A stretch of 64,000 bases of DNA from CAYLZW01 sp964388085 (GTDB lineage: Bacteria > Myxococcota > UBA727 > CAYLZW01). A program made the translations under genes and the position numbers. The stretch spans positions 6,410 through 70,409 of the forward strand of contig CAYLZW010000004.1 of assembly GCA_964388085.1 (NCBI GenBank), read 5' to 3'. Shown here piece by piece: positions 1 through 7,184 of the stretch (the stretch's first letter is position 1; each line of letters opens with the position of its first letter). The notes beneath the pieces are model-generated. The model saw only the letters and a program-made list of their open reading frames with translations, searched no databases and had not been told where the DNA came from.

Positions 1-1678
1 GCCGGAGGAAGACCCCGAAGACCAGCACCTTCTCGCGCTTCAACGTCCAGCCCTCGATCTCCTTCACAGCGGCGAGGATGCGCGGGTGCTCTGCGTCAGG
101 ATCGAGCTCAGCGCCAGCCACGCGCGGGAGCCCTTCGAGCACGCGCTTGCGGCCGGCCCTGAGTCGCCGATACCAGTAGGCAACGCGAGCGATCTTCCCT
201 CGAGTGTATTCATCAACGACGCCCGGTTCGGGAACTCGCAGCGGCTTACTTGTCTCGGTCAGGTCGATGCTGACATGCCCGGCCGACAGCTTGGTGTAGG
301 CGTCGCGTACCGCCCGTGGCCAGCTGTCCGTGTCCTTCAGCGCCAACCCCCGCGCGCTCTGGCTCATGCACTCGGCCGCGAAGAGGACGTCGAGCCACGG
401 CGAGCTCTGCCCCATGGTCTCGGTCCATGGGATCTGCACGCGCTGGAGGCGTCGATAGGGATGCGGGCGCCCCTCGTCCAGCGCGGCGCGCTTTCGGAAG
501 CGGGTGACGAGCGGGTCCTCGTCACGCCGACGCCTCGTCACGTGCGGGGCGAGCGTGCTCGTGAACTGCCTGGCGGCCGAACACAGCTTGTCGAGGCGGC
601 TCCCTTCGTCCGGCGCGACGGCGGCATGTGACGCCGCCTTATGAAGGCACTGCACCGCCTCGCGCCCTCGTTCTTGGTCGAGACCGCTGCGCGCTCGGCC
701 AAGGAGATCGAGCCACTGCGACAACTCGAGCTCCATCGGAGTCGCCGTGAGGCATAGCCGCCGTCCGCCTTCCGGTTGCTTGAGCAGCCCGTCGACCAGG
801 CGCGCGAGCACCGTGCCGGACCTCGCTACCGTCGCTGAGCCTTCGACCTCCACATCTCCCCGGCTCTTGTGAGCCTCATCGATGACGATCAGGTCAAAGT
901 CACCGAGCCATAGGCCCAACAAGTCTTCGGTCAAGGGCCGCCCGTCGCCGCCGTTGCCGAACTGCGCGAGAAGCGCGTCGTTGCTCTGACGAGCTATTCC
1001 GAGACGAGGCAGCGCGTCGATCCGCTTTCGCAGATCTCGCCGTCCACGAACCCGCGGGGCCGTTTCCGCTGCAATGCGCGCCATCCCGGTCCGGCCCCAC
1101 CACGACGTCCGTGCGCTCTCGATGAACCGATGAAGCTTGCCAAGACGAGTACGGGCGTCTTGTCGCTCCGCTCGCGACGCGAGATTCAGCTCAACGAATG
1201 CCGGCAGCGCTGCTCGCCACCAGTCGGAGTTGCTGCGGACCGACGGCGCACGGAACCCGTGGGAGATAAGCCACCACTCGGGCTCGTCGGGGCGTGGACT
1301 CAAGTCCCTCCACGACGCCTCGTTCGGGGAGGTCGCCCGAAGAAACGTTGTGAACGTCGTCAACTCCTTTGGCGCTGGGCTGCTCGCCCGGAGCTTGCGC
1401 GACTCGGCAACCCACTGGTGCATGAGACCATGCGGAACGACGACGGCTGCGCGCCCGCCCGCGTCCAGCACCGCGTGAACCACGGCACATGCGATGCGCG
1501 TCTTGCCGGTACCGACCTCGTCGGCGAGCACGACACCGCTCTGCGGCAGGTGCTCGGCCATCCATGTGAGGGAGTCGCGCTGCCCCTCGTCGAGATCCTG
1601 CTCCTCCCTGGACTTGGCGGCGTCCTCCTCGACAAGCTTCCGAAGCGCGGTGGCAACGCGAGCCCACGAGAAGCTCAT
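1..1678 (-). CDS. SNF2/DEAD-like helicase, C-terminus beyond the left edge
   Basis: 559 codons are open from the ATG at 1678 to the window edge. Seen: Walker A in ADEVGTGKT (residues 52-60), an IDEAH Walker B (266-270), the motif III-like LTATP (310-314), and KVLVFGVFLR at the last visible residues, which resembles the start of a C-terminal helicase lobe. The spacing of about 200 residues between motifs I and II suits SNF2-type or restriction-associated superfamily 2 enzymes. The start overlaps the stop of the PLD gene by 4 bp (ATGA), so the two are probably translationally coupled. Known for the family: ATP-driven translocation on nucleic acid. Inferred: the motor of a three-gene defence-like cassette. 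The C-terminal lobe and any accessory domain cannot be seen. Confidence 0.85.
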   Translation of the reverse strand, partial: MSFSWARVATALRKLVEEDAAKSREEQDLDEGQRDSLTWMAEHLPQSGVVLADEVGTGKTRIACAVVHAVLDAGGRAAVVVPHGLMHQWVAESRKLRASSPAPKELTTFTTFLRATSPNEASWRDLSPRPDEPEWWLISHGFRAPSVRSNSDWWRAALPAFVELNLASRAERQDARTRLGKLHRFIESARTSWWGRTGMARIAAETAPRVRGRRDLRKRIDALPRLGIARQSNDALLAQFGNGGDGRPLTEDLLGLWLGDFDLIVIDEAHKSRGDVEVEGSATVARSGTVLARLVDGLLKQPEGGRRLCLTATPMELELSQWLDLLGRARSGLDQERGREAVQCLHKAASHAAVAPDEGSRLDKLCSAARQFTSTLAPHVTRRRRDEDPLVTRFRKRAALDEGRPHPYRRLQRVQIPWTETMGQSSPWLDVLFAAECMSQSARGLALKDTDSWPRAVRDAYTKLSAGHVSIDLTETSKPLRVPEPGVVDEYTRGKIARVAYWYRRLRAGRKRVLEGLPRVAGAELDPDAEHPRILAAVKEIEGWTLKREKVLVFGVFLR

Positions 1679-3576
1679 CGCAGCCCCCATGCGAGGGCGG
1701 CGCCGTCCAGCACCTCGAAGTATCTGGTCCGTTGCTTCTCCGTCAGGTGTGGAGAGCGGAGCTCCGGCGCCCGAAGGTGGGCGAAGATGTCGAGCTGGTG
1801 TGCGCGCCAGGTGGCGATCAGTGACTCCGGGAACGAAGCGCGGAACATCCGGTCGAGGTGGTCGATCCAGTCATCGAGCATCGGTTCGGGCAGCACCGCC
1901 TGTAGCGCGGCAACCTTCTCGATCAGCTCAGCGGCTGCGTGGAGCGCGTAGCTCTTCTCCTGCGGGGCGGACTCAGCAGCACCGGGTCCCTTCGTGCCGC
2001 CGTCGTCACCGTCGTCACCATCGTCACCGTCGTCGCGATCGTCGTCGTCGGTGGCTTCTGCTGGGCGAATTGGGAAGTCGAGGAGCGCCGCGAGCGCGTC
2101 CGCGTACGTGTCGAAGCGCGGCGGCTGCCAGCCGACCCGGCCGGCCGGGTCGACCACAGGGACGATCCAGTTACGGTCGCTCTCATCACGCACGTGGAGC
2201 GCCGTCGGGTTCTCGTCCTCCGTTAGCGCGACCTCGTCGGCACGATGCACCTCGAACCAGTCGCGGCCGGTCCACGAGATGGTCGCGCGGGTTGCGGTCG
2301 TGTCCTCACGCCAGAGCAGACGTAGACGGCGAGTCGACGTCGTCTCGATGGTCGCCGACAGGATCGGCGGCGCCTCCAAGATGGGCTCCGCGTCGGGTGC
2401 GTCCCCGACCTGGCCAACAGCCCATTCATCGTCACCTACCGCCTCGGCGTGGTCCTGCGCCCAGAACAGCCAGCGTTCGAGGTCCTCGGGGCCGAAGCGC
2501 TCGGCCACCTCGAAGACGACGCCGCTCTCCACGTTCCCCTCTCGCATGCCGCCGTGCGAGAGGATGCCCCTGCGCGAGAGATTACCGGAGCCGAGGTAGA
2601 GCCAGCCGTTGCTTGCGTAGCCGTCGCGCAGGTAGCCCGCGTACACGAACTTCGCGTGGAGCCCTCTCGCGTGGTCGAGGGAGTCGTAGGGCCGCACGAT
2701 CTCCCAGCCGGGCGTGTCTCCTTTGCGTGCCCAGTCGGCGACCGCCCCAGCCTGAGCGGGCTCCACGATCGCGATCCGGCAGGGCTTCGGCGTGAACACG
2801 CCGAGGTCTTCGAGCTTGCCGAAGACCGCGGGCTTCTTCGCGTTGCCGGAGGGCGCCTCGTAAAATCCGGAGCCGCAGAGGAGGAGATTCCTCGGCTTGT
2901 TTATGATGCTGCGAAAGCGCTCTCGGATCTGGTCGTAGAGCGGCCGTTCCAACGAGTGGATGAAGCGAGGCTTGCGATTCGTCGCAAGGGACGAAGCTGT
3001 CGCGAGCAGGACATCGAGCCGCGCCGTGAGCTTGCGCTCCCTCGCGGGGAGACTCTGCTCGTCACGGTGGAAGCGTCGCGCGAGGAGCGTCTCCACGAAT
3101 GCACCCGCTGCGACGACGTCGGCACGGTCTTCCGGACGGGCGGGGCTGTCGAGCGGCACATCGACAAGCCAGACCAACTCGAGTTGCCGCCGGGCGGACG
3201 TGTACGTGAAGTTTGCGGTAAGCACCGCGAGGCGAAGGTGGACCGGCGCTCCCGTCCGGTTTGGTGCAAACGCGAGCAACGCGACCTTCGAGTGCAACAG
3301 CGAGCCCGCATCGACCGAGCGCGGTTGGAACTCGTGGAGGGCAGGGATGCGCCCCGGCCGGAAGACCTCCTTCCGCGACGCCGACGAGTGGCCGTCGAGC
3401 ATCAAGTACACGAGCACGTTCCCCAGCTCGTTTCGCTGCCGAGGTCGGAGGCCCGTGAACCGCTGCACCGCGTCCTCGAGAAAGTCCCCCGCGCCGGTCA
3501 TGGCGACGAGAGCCGCGCTGTGCCCTACCATGCCCTCCGGTGGCCCGAAGACGTCGAGCAGTGTCTCTGCACTCAT
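1675..3576 (-). CDS. phospholipase D-like nuclease/phosphodiesterase
   Basis: 633 aa with two HKD-type half sites. The first is LLHSKVALLAF (His95, Lys97) followed by LTANFT (Asn122). The second is GLHAKFVYAG (His307, Lys309) followed by YLGSGNLSRRG (329-337). A pair of H-x-K-x(n)-N halves is the hallmark of the PLD superfamily, which includes nucleases and tyrosyl-DNA phosphodiesterases. The HKD aspartates are not obvious, as in TDP-like members. The C-terminal third is less recognisable and contains an Asp/Gly-rich low-complexity linker coded by a GTC/ACC-rich repeat near 1998-2050. The gene overlaps both neighbours by 4 bp. Inferred role: the nuclease of the cassette with the helicase. A true lipase is unlikely, as no signal peptide is seen. 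Confidence 0.82.
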   Translation of the reverse strand: MSAETLLDVFGPPEGMVGHSAALVAMTGAGDFLEDAVQRFTGLRPRQRNELGNVLVYLMLDGHSSASRKEVFRPGRIPALHEFQPRSVDAGSLLHSKVALLAFAPNRTGAPVHLRLAVLTANFTYTSARRQLELVWLVDVPLDSPARPEDRADVVAAGAFVETLLARRFHRDEQSLPARERKLTARLDVLLATASSLATNRKPRFIHSLERPLYDQIRERFRSIINKPRNLLLCGSGFYEAPSGNAKKPAVFGKLEDLGVFTPKPCRIAIVEPAQAGAVADWARKGDTPGWEIVRPYDSLDHARGLHAKFVYAGYLRDGYASNGWLYLGSGNLSRRGILSHGGMREGNVESGVVFEVAERFGPEDLERWLFWAQDHAEAVGDDEWAVGQVGDAPDAEPILEAPPILSATIETTSTRRLRLLWREDTTATRATISWTGRDWFEVHRADEVALTEDENPTALHVRDESDRNWIVPVVDPAGRVGWQPPRFDTYADALAALLDFPIRPAEATDDDDRDDGDDGDDGDDGGTKGPGAAESAPQEKSYALHAAAELIEKVAALQAVLPEPMLDDWIDHLDRMFRASFPESLIATWRAHQLDIFAHLRAPELRSPHLTEKQRTRYFEVLDGAALAWGLR

Positions 3577-4853
3577 CGAGCACCTCGCTGGTCGACGTCA
3601 CGCAGCAACGCGTGCAGATTGGCGATGCGGAACGTTCGCCCCGTACGGTCGGGCTCGATGCTCGCGGCGCCGTCCTCGAGGTCGCGGGCCCCGTCGGTGC
3701 CGTCGACGACGCGAAACATCGTTTCTCCTTGAACGACGGAGCCATCGGCGAGCCGAAGTACCTCGCCTGCGCGCATCACCATCAGCCTGATCGCGACGGC
3801 GTCATCGGCGGCAGCCACCGAGTCGGCGAACTTTCGGCTCGTCAGCTCGGTCACTCCTGCCGCGTTCGCCTTCTCAATGTAACTCTTCGTGGCCGTGCGC
3901 AGATCCTTGAATGCCCGCTTGACGCGCGAATCGGCCACCAGGGTTTCGATCTTTACACGTCCGGGCGGAGGCTGGACCGCGCTGGTCAAGCGCGCTACCG
4001 CGTCGCGGGCACGGTCGAGTACAGCGCCGAATGCGAGCGCGGCGAGAACCTGATCGGCCTGCTCTCGGTGCCCATCGCTACGCAGCCGGGCGACGACGCT
4101 GCCCTTAATGCTCGGCATATCGGCAGCGCGGCCCAGCGCGCGTGCCAACCGTTGCCGCTTCTCACTCGTGCAGAGGAGCCTCGAACGGACGCGCGCGCGC
4201 TCGTCGTCGGTGGGGTGTTCGGGAGAGAGCGCGCGAACAAGCGTTTTGGAGCGGGCGGAGACTTCGCGGTCCCCCTCAATCCAACCACGCAGCCACTTGC
4301 GGAGGCGCGTGCCCCCCTGGCCGACGCGCTGGTCGAGGAAGGCGTTCGCGAGCGCGCGCCCCACCGGCTCCAGTTCGAGCAGATCGAATCGCGAGCCACG
4401 CGCGAAGCCGAGCCCGCCATCGACGCGAACCGCTCTCGTTGCTGCCTGGCGATGGGTGTTCCGCACGTAGTGGGACGCCTGGCGAAGGCGATGGAACGAC
4501 CATATCTCGTGGCCGTCATCGCGGCCAAACGCCCGGGTCCCGAGAATGCGACGTGAACGGCTCTCGCGGTCGGAATTGGCTTCGTACTCCAGCTTGCAAG
4601 CCAGCGCCTCGATGCCGTGGCAGATCGCGGTGGGTTTCGGTGCGTGCAAGCCGTCGCCCGCCAACTCCTCGTGAAGAACCAGCGCCGCCAAGGGCCACGA
4701 GAGCTGCCGCACGAACCAAACGCGCCCCAGCTCCGGCACCACGAGCTCGCGGAAGAACAGGTCGGCAGCGCGCAAGTCGAAGTCGAGCGAGAGCCGCGAG
4801 GACGTGACCTCGCTCGGCCTGGGCGAGAACCAGTAGGTGGAGACTTCGCCCAT
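3573..4853 (-). CDS. uncharacterised protein, first gene of the helicase-PLD cassette
   Basis: 426 aa from the ATG at 4853, chosen because AAAGG lies just upstream; the frame stays open to an ATG at 4925. I do not recognise the family. The N-terminus has an alternating aromatic/hydrophobic stretch (STYWFSPRP, RVWFVRQLSWPLAALVLHEE). The middle is rich in Arg and Leu, and the C-terminal third looks helical. No signal peptide or membrane segment is seen. It ends with a 4-bp overlap (ATGA) into the PLD gene, so the three genes form one tight operon with this gene first. The general layout recalls DUF6361-type proteins, but its typical N-terminal signature is not visible, so that is only a guess. 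A specificity or sensor role is inference from position. Confidence 0.7.
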   Translation of the reverse strand: MGEVSTYWFSPRPSEVTSSRLSLDFDLRAADLFFRELVVPELGRVWFVRQLSWPLAALVLHEELAGDGLHAPKPTAICHGIEALACKLEYEANSDRESRSRRILGTRAFGRDDGHEIWSFHRLRQASHYVRNTHRQAATRAVRVDGGLGFARGSRFDLLELEPVGRALANAFLDQRVGQGGTRLRKWLRGWIEGDREVSARSKTLVRALSPEHPTDDERARVRSRLLCTSEKRQRLARALGRAADMPSIKGSVVARLRSDGHREQADQVLAALAFGAVLDRARDAVARLTSAVQPPPGRVKIETLVADSRVKRAFKDLRTATKSYIEKANAAGVTELTSRKFADSVAAADDAVAIRLMVMRAGEVLRLADGSVVQGETMFRVVDGTDGARDLEDGAASIEPDRTGRTFRIANLHALLRDVDQRGAR

Positions 4854-5186
4854 GGCATCTGCCTTTCGACGATAATGCAAGCGAAAGCTAACAGTATCCG
4901 CAGAGTCGGTCGTCCGAAGACTCAATGAGCTACACTATTGAGCTTTCCGCAGCGAGAACGGCGTGCGGCGTTTGTCCTCCGTTCAGGCCGGAAGGCGCCC
5001 GCGCTGCGTCTGTGCGGATGCGGCGCCCTTTCACAGCGGTGTTCAACGCCGGATGCGCGACGCGGCCATGTAGGCCATCGCTCGCGTGTGGCACCGGGCG
5101 AGCACGTTGCGAGCAAGTTGGTCGTGCACGTCCTCAGGGCTTTCGACACGCCATTTCAGGCCCCGACGTCTGGCCTCTTATCGTGG
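4854..5186. other. intergenic region upstream of the helicase-PLD operon
   Basis: About 330 bases lie between the start of the operon and the end of the next minus-strand gene. The only structure I see is the dyad at 4921-4942. On the minus strand a GATACT hexamer lies between the dyad and the start, but no well-spaced -35 accompanies it. Open frames here have poor codon statistics and no ribosome binding site. Nothing is seen in 4943-5186. Confidence 0.5.
4921..4942. promoter_or_regulatory. 22-bp dyad, candidate operator
   Basis: Perfect 6-bp arms CTCAAT and ATTGAG are separated by 10 bp. The dyad lies 68 bp upstream of the chosen start of the defence-like operon. The region is A/T-richer than its surroundings. 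Size and symmetry fit a dimeric repressor site. No regulator gene is visible in the cassette. Confidence 0.4.
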
Positions 5187-5564
5187 TCAGGCTGGCGGGT
5201 GCGCTCCGGCCGGCCGAACGAGCGACACCTCGCTGCCATCACGCGGCGCCAGGCCCTCAACTCGCACCGGCACTCGAAGGCGACGCTCCAACTCGCCCGC
5301 AAGGGCGACCGCGAGCCCGAGCGGAGCGCGCGCCTCTGTCTCTATGAACACCAACGCCAGCGTCGTCATTTGATTGGAGCTGTTCACTCCCGGCTGCTCG
5401 CGGACGAAGAAGGTCGCGCTGGGCTTCACCTTCCTCCTCCGCACGGCGGCCTCAAAGGCGGCGCTGATCTCGCTCCCCAACGAGGACGAGGCGAGCGCCC
5501 CCGCGGAGGCTGCGTCGGCGTCAAAGGTGATCACTGCAGGGAGGCGCTCGGTCTTGCTCTTCAT
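5187..5564 (-). CDS. uncharacterised 125-aa protein
   Basis: Starts MKSKTERLPAVITFD at 5564; no other in-frame ATG, GTG or TTG is near. Composition is soluble alpha/beta with no signal peptide or membrane segment. No family recognised. Two inverted repeats (5565-5581 and 5587-5603) lie directly upstream, so it probably has its own operator-controlled promoter, though it is also the last of three minus-strand genes. Its first 44 bases overlap the 3' end of the preceding open frame, which suggests that frame runs on past its ancestral end. The second upstream repeat has the same CGACA-N5-TGTCG form as two repeats before the gene at 7054, so the two units may share a regulator. Confidence 0.55.
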   Translation of the reverse strand: MKSKTERLPAVITFDADAASAGALASSSLGSEISAAFEAAVRRRKVKPSATFFVREQPGVNSSNQMTTLALVFIETEARAPLGLAVALAGELERRLRVPVRVEGLAPRDGSEVSLVRPAGAHPPA

Positions 5565-6057
5565 GAGGACATCGTGTCCTCGTATGGCGACAGTTTGTGT
5601 CGCGCACGGACGCCTCGGCCCCAAGGACGTCGACGACACCAACCCCGACCGCGAGCCCCAACGACCGCGCGGTCTCGCGCTGCTTTCGCCGGAGCACCTC
5701 CTCCGCCAAGCGCCTGACCTGGTCTGCGCAGCGCGCCATCCGCAACAGCGAGAGGTCCTGCTCCCAGCGCTCGTGCGCGCGAGGCAGCCGCCTGAGCGAC
5801 GCCGCGAGCGGCCTCGTCGGCGCCAGCCGCTTGAGCTGCGTTCGGTACTCGCCCACGCTCCCCGGCCGCGCCAGGAACGCCCCCGCGATCGCGAGCTCGT
5901 CCTCGAGGCCAAAGAGCTCCAGCCAGGTCTCGTCGTCGACGAGCGCGGCCCGGCGCGGGGGCTCACGCATCGCGGTTACGAGCACCCGCAAGCGCGCTTC
6001 GCGCAGGCGGACGGCGATGCCGACGCCAGGCGGCTGCGTCCTAGTTCGCCTCCACAT
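5521..6057 (-). CDS. truncated paralogue of the 324-aa neighbour
   Basis: 178 aa. The ATG at 6057 is chosen because GGAGG lies 8 nt upstream; a GTG at 6060 is also possible. Residues from about 18 on match the upstream neighbour: LRVLVTAMRE followed by PRR, then F-G-x-x-D-E, A-F-L-x-R, LTRPLA against APTRPLA, and a shared R-W-x-x-D-L. After about 130 residues the similarity stops. The final 25 residues, read through the operator region and into the next gene, look random. The roughly 160-residue C-terminal half of the neighbour is missing. It is a partial duplicate, either a decaying copy or a single-domain version. Function unknown. Confidence 0.6.
   Translation of the reverse strand: MWRRTRTQPPGVGIAVRLREARLRVLVTAMREPPRRAALVDDETWLELFGLEDELAIAGAFLARPGSVGEYRTQLKRLAPTRPLAASLRRLPRAHERWEQDLSLLRMARCADQVRRLAEEVLRRKQRETARSLGLAVGVGVVDVLGAEASVRDTNCRHTRTRCPHEEQDRAPPCSDHL
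5565..5603. promoter_or_regulatory. two inverted repeats upstream of the 125-aa gene
   Basis: The first repeat is GAGGACA-TCG-TGTCCTC at 5565-5581, touching the start codon. The second is GCGACA-GTTTG-TGTCGC at 5587-5603. Both contain the half site GACA/TGTC. The second has the same core and spacing (CGACA-N5-TGTCG) as the repeats at 7112-7126 and 7147-7161. Likely operators for one regulator, not identified in the window. Confidence 0.55.
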
Positions 6058-6079
6058 CACCGCTGCCCTCCGTGACCCT

Positions 6080-7054
6080 TCAGGCTTCGTCTCGCTCCCC
6101 CAGCAGTCGATCCGCCGCGTCCCGCAGCTCCTTCGCCGCGTGCTCGCGGAGGTTCTGGTCTGAAGCGAAGCTCGGCGCCATGTTCTGCCAGCACGTCCCC
6201 CAGCATGTGTCCGCCGTCCACTCGGCCGCGGCGTCGACGAGGCGGCCGACGGCGGGGTGTTCGCTCAGGGGTGGGTGCCCGAGGTCCCGCAGGACCGCGT
6301 TCGACAGCATCGACGCGCGCAGCGACGAGCCCTCGTAGCCGTAGTACGACGCCTCGCCGAGGGTGGCCGTCCAGCGCGCGTGGGCAGCCGTCTGCTCGAC
6401 GAGGGTGGCCGTGAGGATCCAGTCGCCGTGCGCGCGGTGCAGGGCCGCGATGGCGAAGGCCGCGGCGTCGACGCCTTGCTCGTGCGGCCCCTCCTGGAGC
6501 TCCACGGTGCGCTGCGCGACCATCAGCGGGAGGAGCGCGGCGTCGTGGTTGAGCTGCTCGGCGACGCGCTCGGCGTCGTCGAGGTCGCGCGGCTCCCAGC
6601 TCTCGGTGGCCCGCTGCTGACGCGCCAGGAGGGCGTCGGTGCCACGCCTCACCTGGGAGAAGCACCTCGCGGCGCGCAGGGTCGCGAGGTCGTGATGCCA
6701 GCGCTCGGGCGCGGCCGGCAGGGTCATGAGCCGCGGCGCTAGCGGCCTCGTCAGCTCGCTCCTCTCGACGCGCGCGGCGTACTCCTCGACGGTCCTCGCG
6801 CGCCCGAGGAAGACCGCTGCGAGGGAGATCTCGTCGTCAGAGCCGAAGAGGTCACGCCAGAAGGGGTCCGCGACGACCTCGAGGCGCCGCGGCTCCTCGC
6901 GCATGGCGGTGACCAGTACCCTGAGGCGCGTCTCCCGCAACAGCGCGACGACGTCGTCATCGAACGGGCCCGTGTTCGCGACGCGCGGCTCTTGCGCTCC
7001 GCTGCCATTCGCTCCGTCCTCGAGCTGCCTTCGCTTCTTCTCTCGCTGCGCCAT
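6080..7054 (-). CDS. uncharacterised 324-aa protein, full-length paralogue
   Basis: Starts MAQREKKRRQLEDG at 7054, just inside two inverted repeats. The N-terminal 30 residues are charged and likely disordered. Residues about 35-150 form the domain shared with the 178-aa paralogue downstream. The rest (about 155-324) is a second, mostly helical unit containing GEASYYGYEGSSL and ADTCWGTCWQNMAP, with Trp and Cys residues that look conserved in type. No signal peptide or membrane segment is seen. The stop lies 22 bp before the paralogue's start. A PcfJ-like gene is transcribed divergently. I do not recognise the family. Confidence 0.6.
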   Translation of the reverse strand: MAQREKKRRQLEDGANGSGAQEPRVANTGPFDDDVVALLRETRLRVLVTAMREEPRRLEVVADPFWRDLFGSDDEISLAAVFLGRARTVEEYAARVERSELTRPLAPRLMTLPAAPERWHHDLATLRAARCFSQVRRGTDALLARQQRATESWEPRDLDDAERVAEQLNHDAALLPLMVAQRTVELQEGPHEQGVDAAAFAIAALHRAHGDWILTATLVEQTAAHARWTATLGEASYYGYEGSSLRASMLSNAVLRDLGHPPLSEHPAVGRLVDAAAEWTADTCWGTCWQNMAPSFASDQNLREHAAKELRDAADRLLGERDEA

Positions 7055-7106
7055 GGCTCCCTCCGCGCTCGAGCGCGTGCTCGGGCTGCGGAGGAGCCTG
7101 GCAGGC

Positions 7107-7161
7107 GCTCGCGACAACGCGTGTCGCGAGCGAGCGACGCTGGACGCGACACGTATTGTCG
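7107..7161. promoter_or_regulatory. two inverted repeats with a shared CGACA-N5-TGTCG core
   Basis: Site 1 has perfect 10-bp arms GCTCGCGACA and TGTCGCGAGC around a 5-bp centre (7107-7131). Site 2 is CGACA-CGTAT-TGTCG (7147-7161). The centres are 35 bp apart. They lie between the divergent genes starting at 7054 (minus) and about 7185 (plus), where operators controlling both would sit. A third copy of the core lies at 5588-5602. Confidence 0.6.
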
Positions 7162-7184
7162 GTCGGTCCAAGCATCCTGCACGG

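Noticed and set aside
1..4925. Assignment of the cassette to DISARM, Mokosh or Dpd
   Set aside because: The helicase and PLD pair is suggestive, but the other marker genes of each system are not visible and the first gene has no matching signature.
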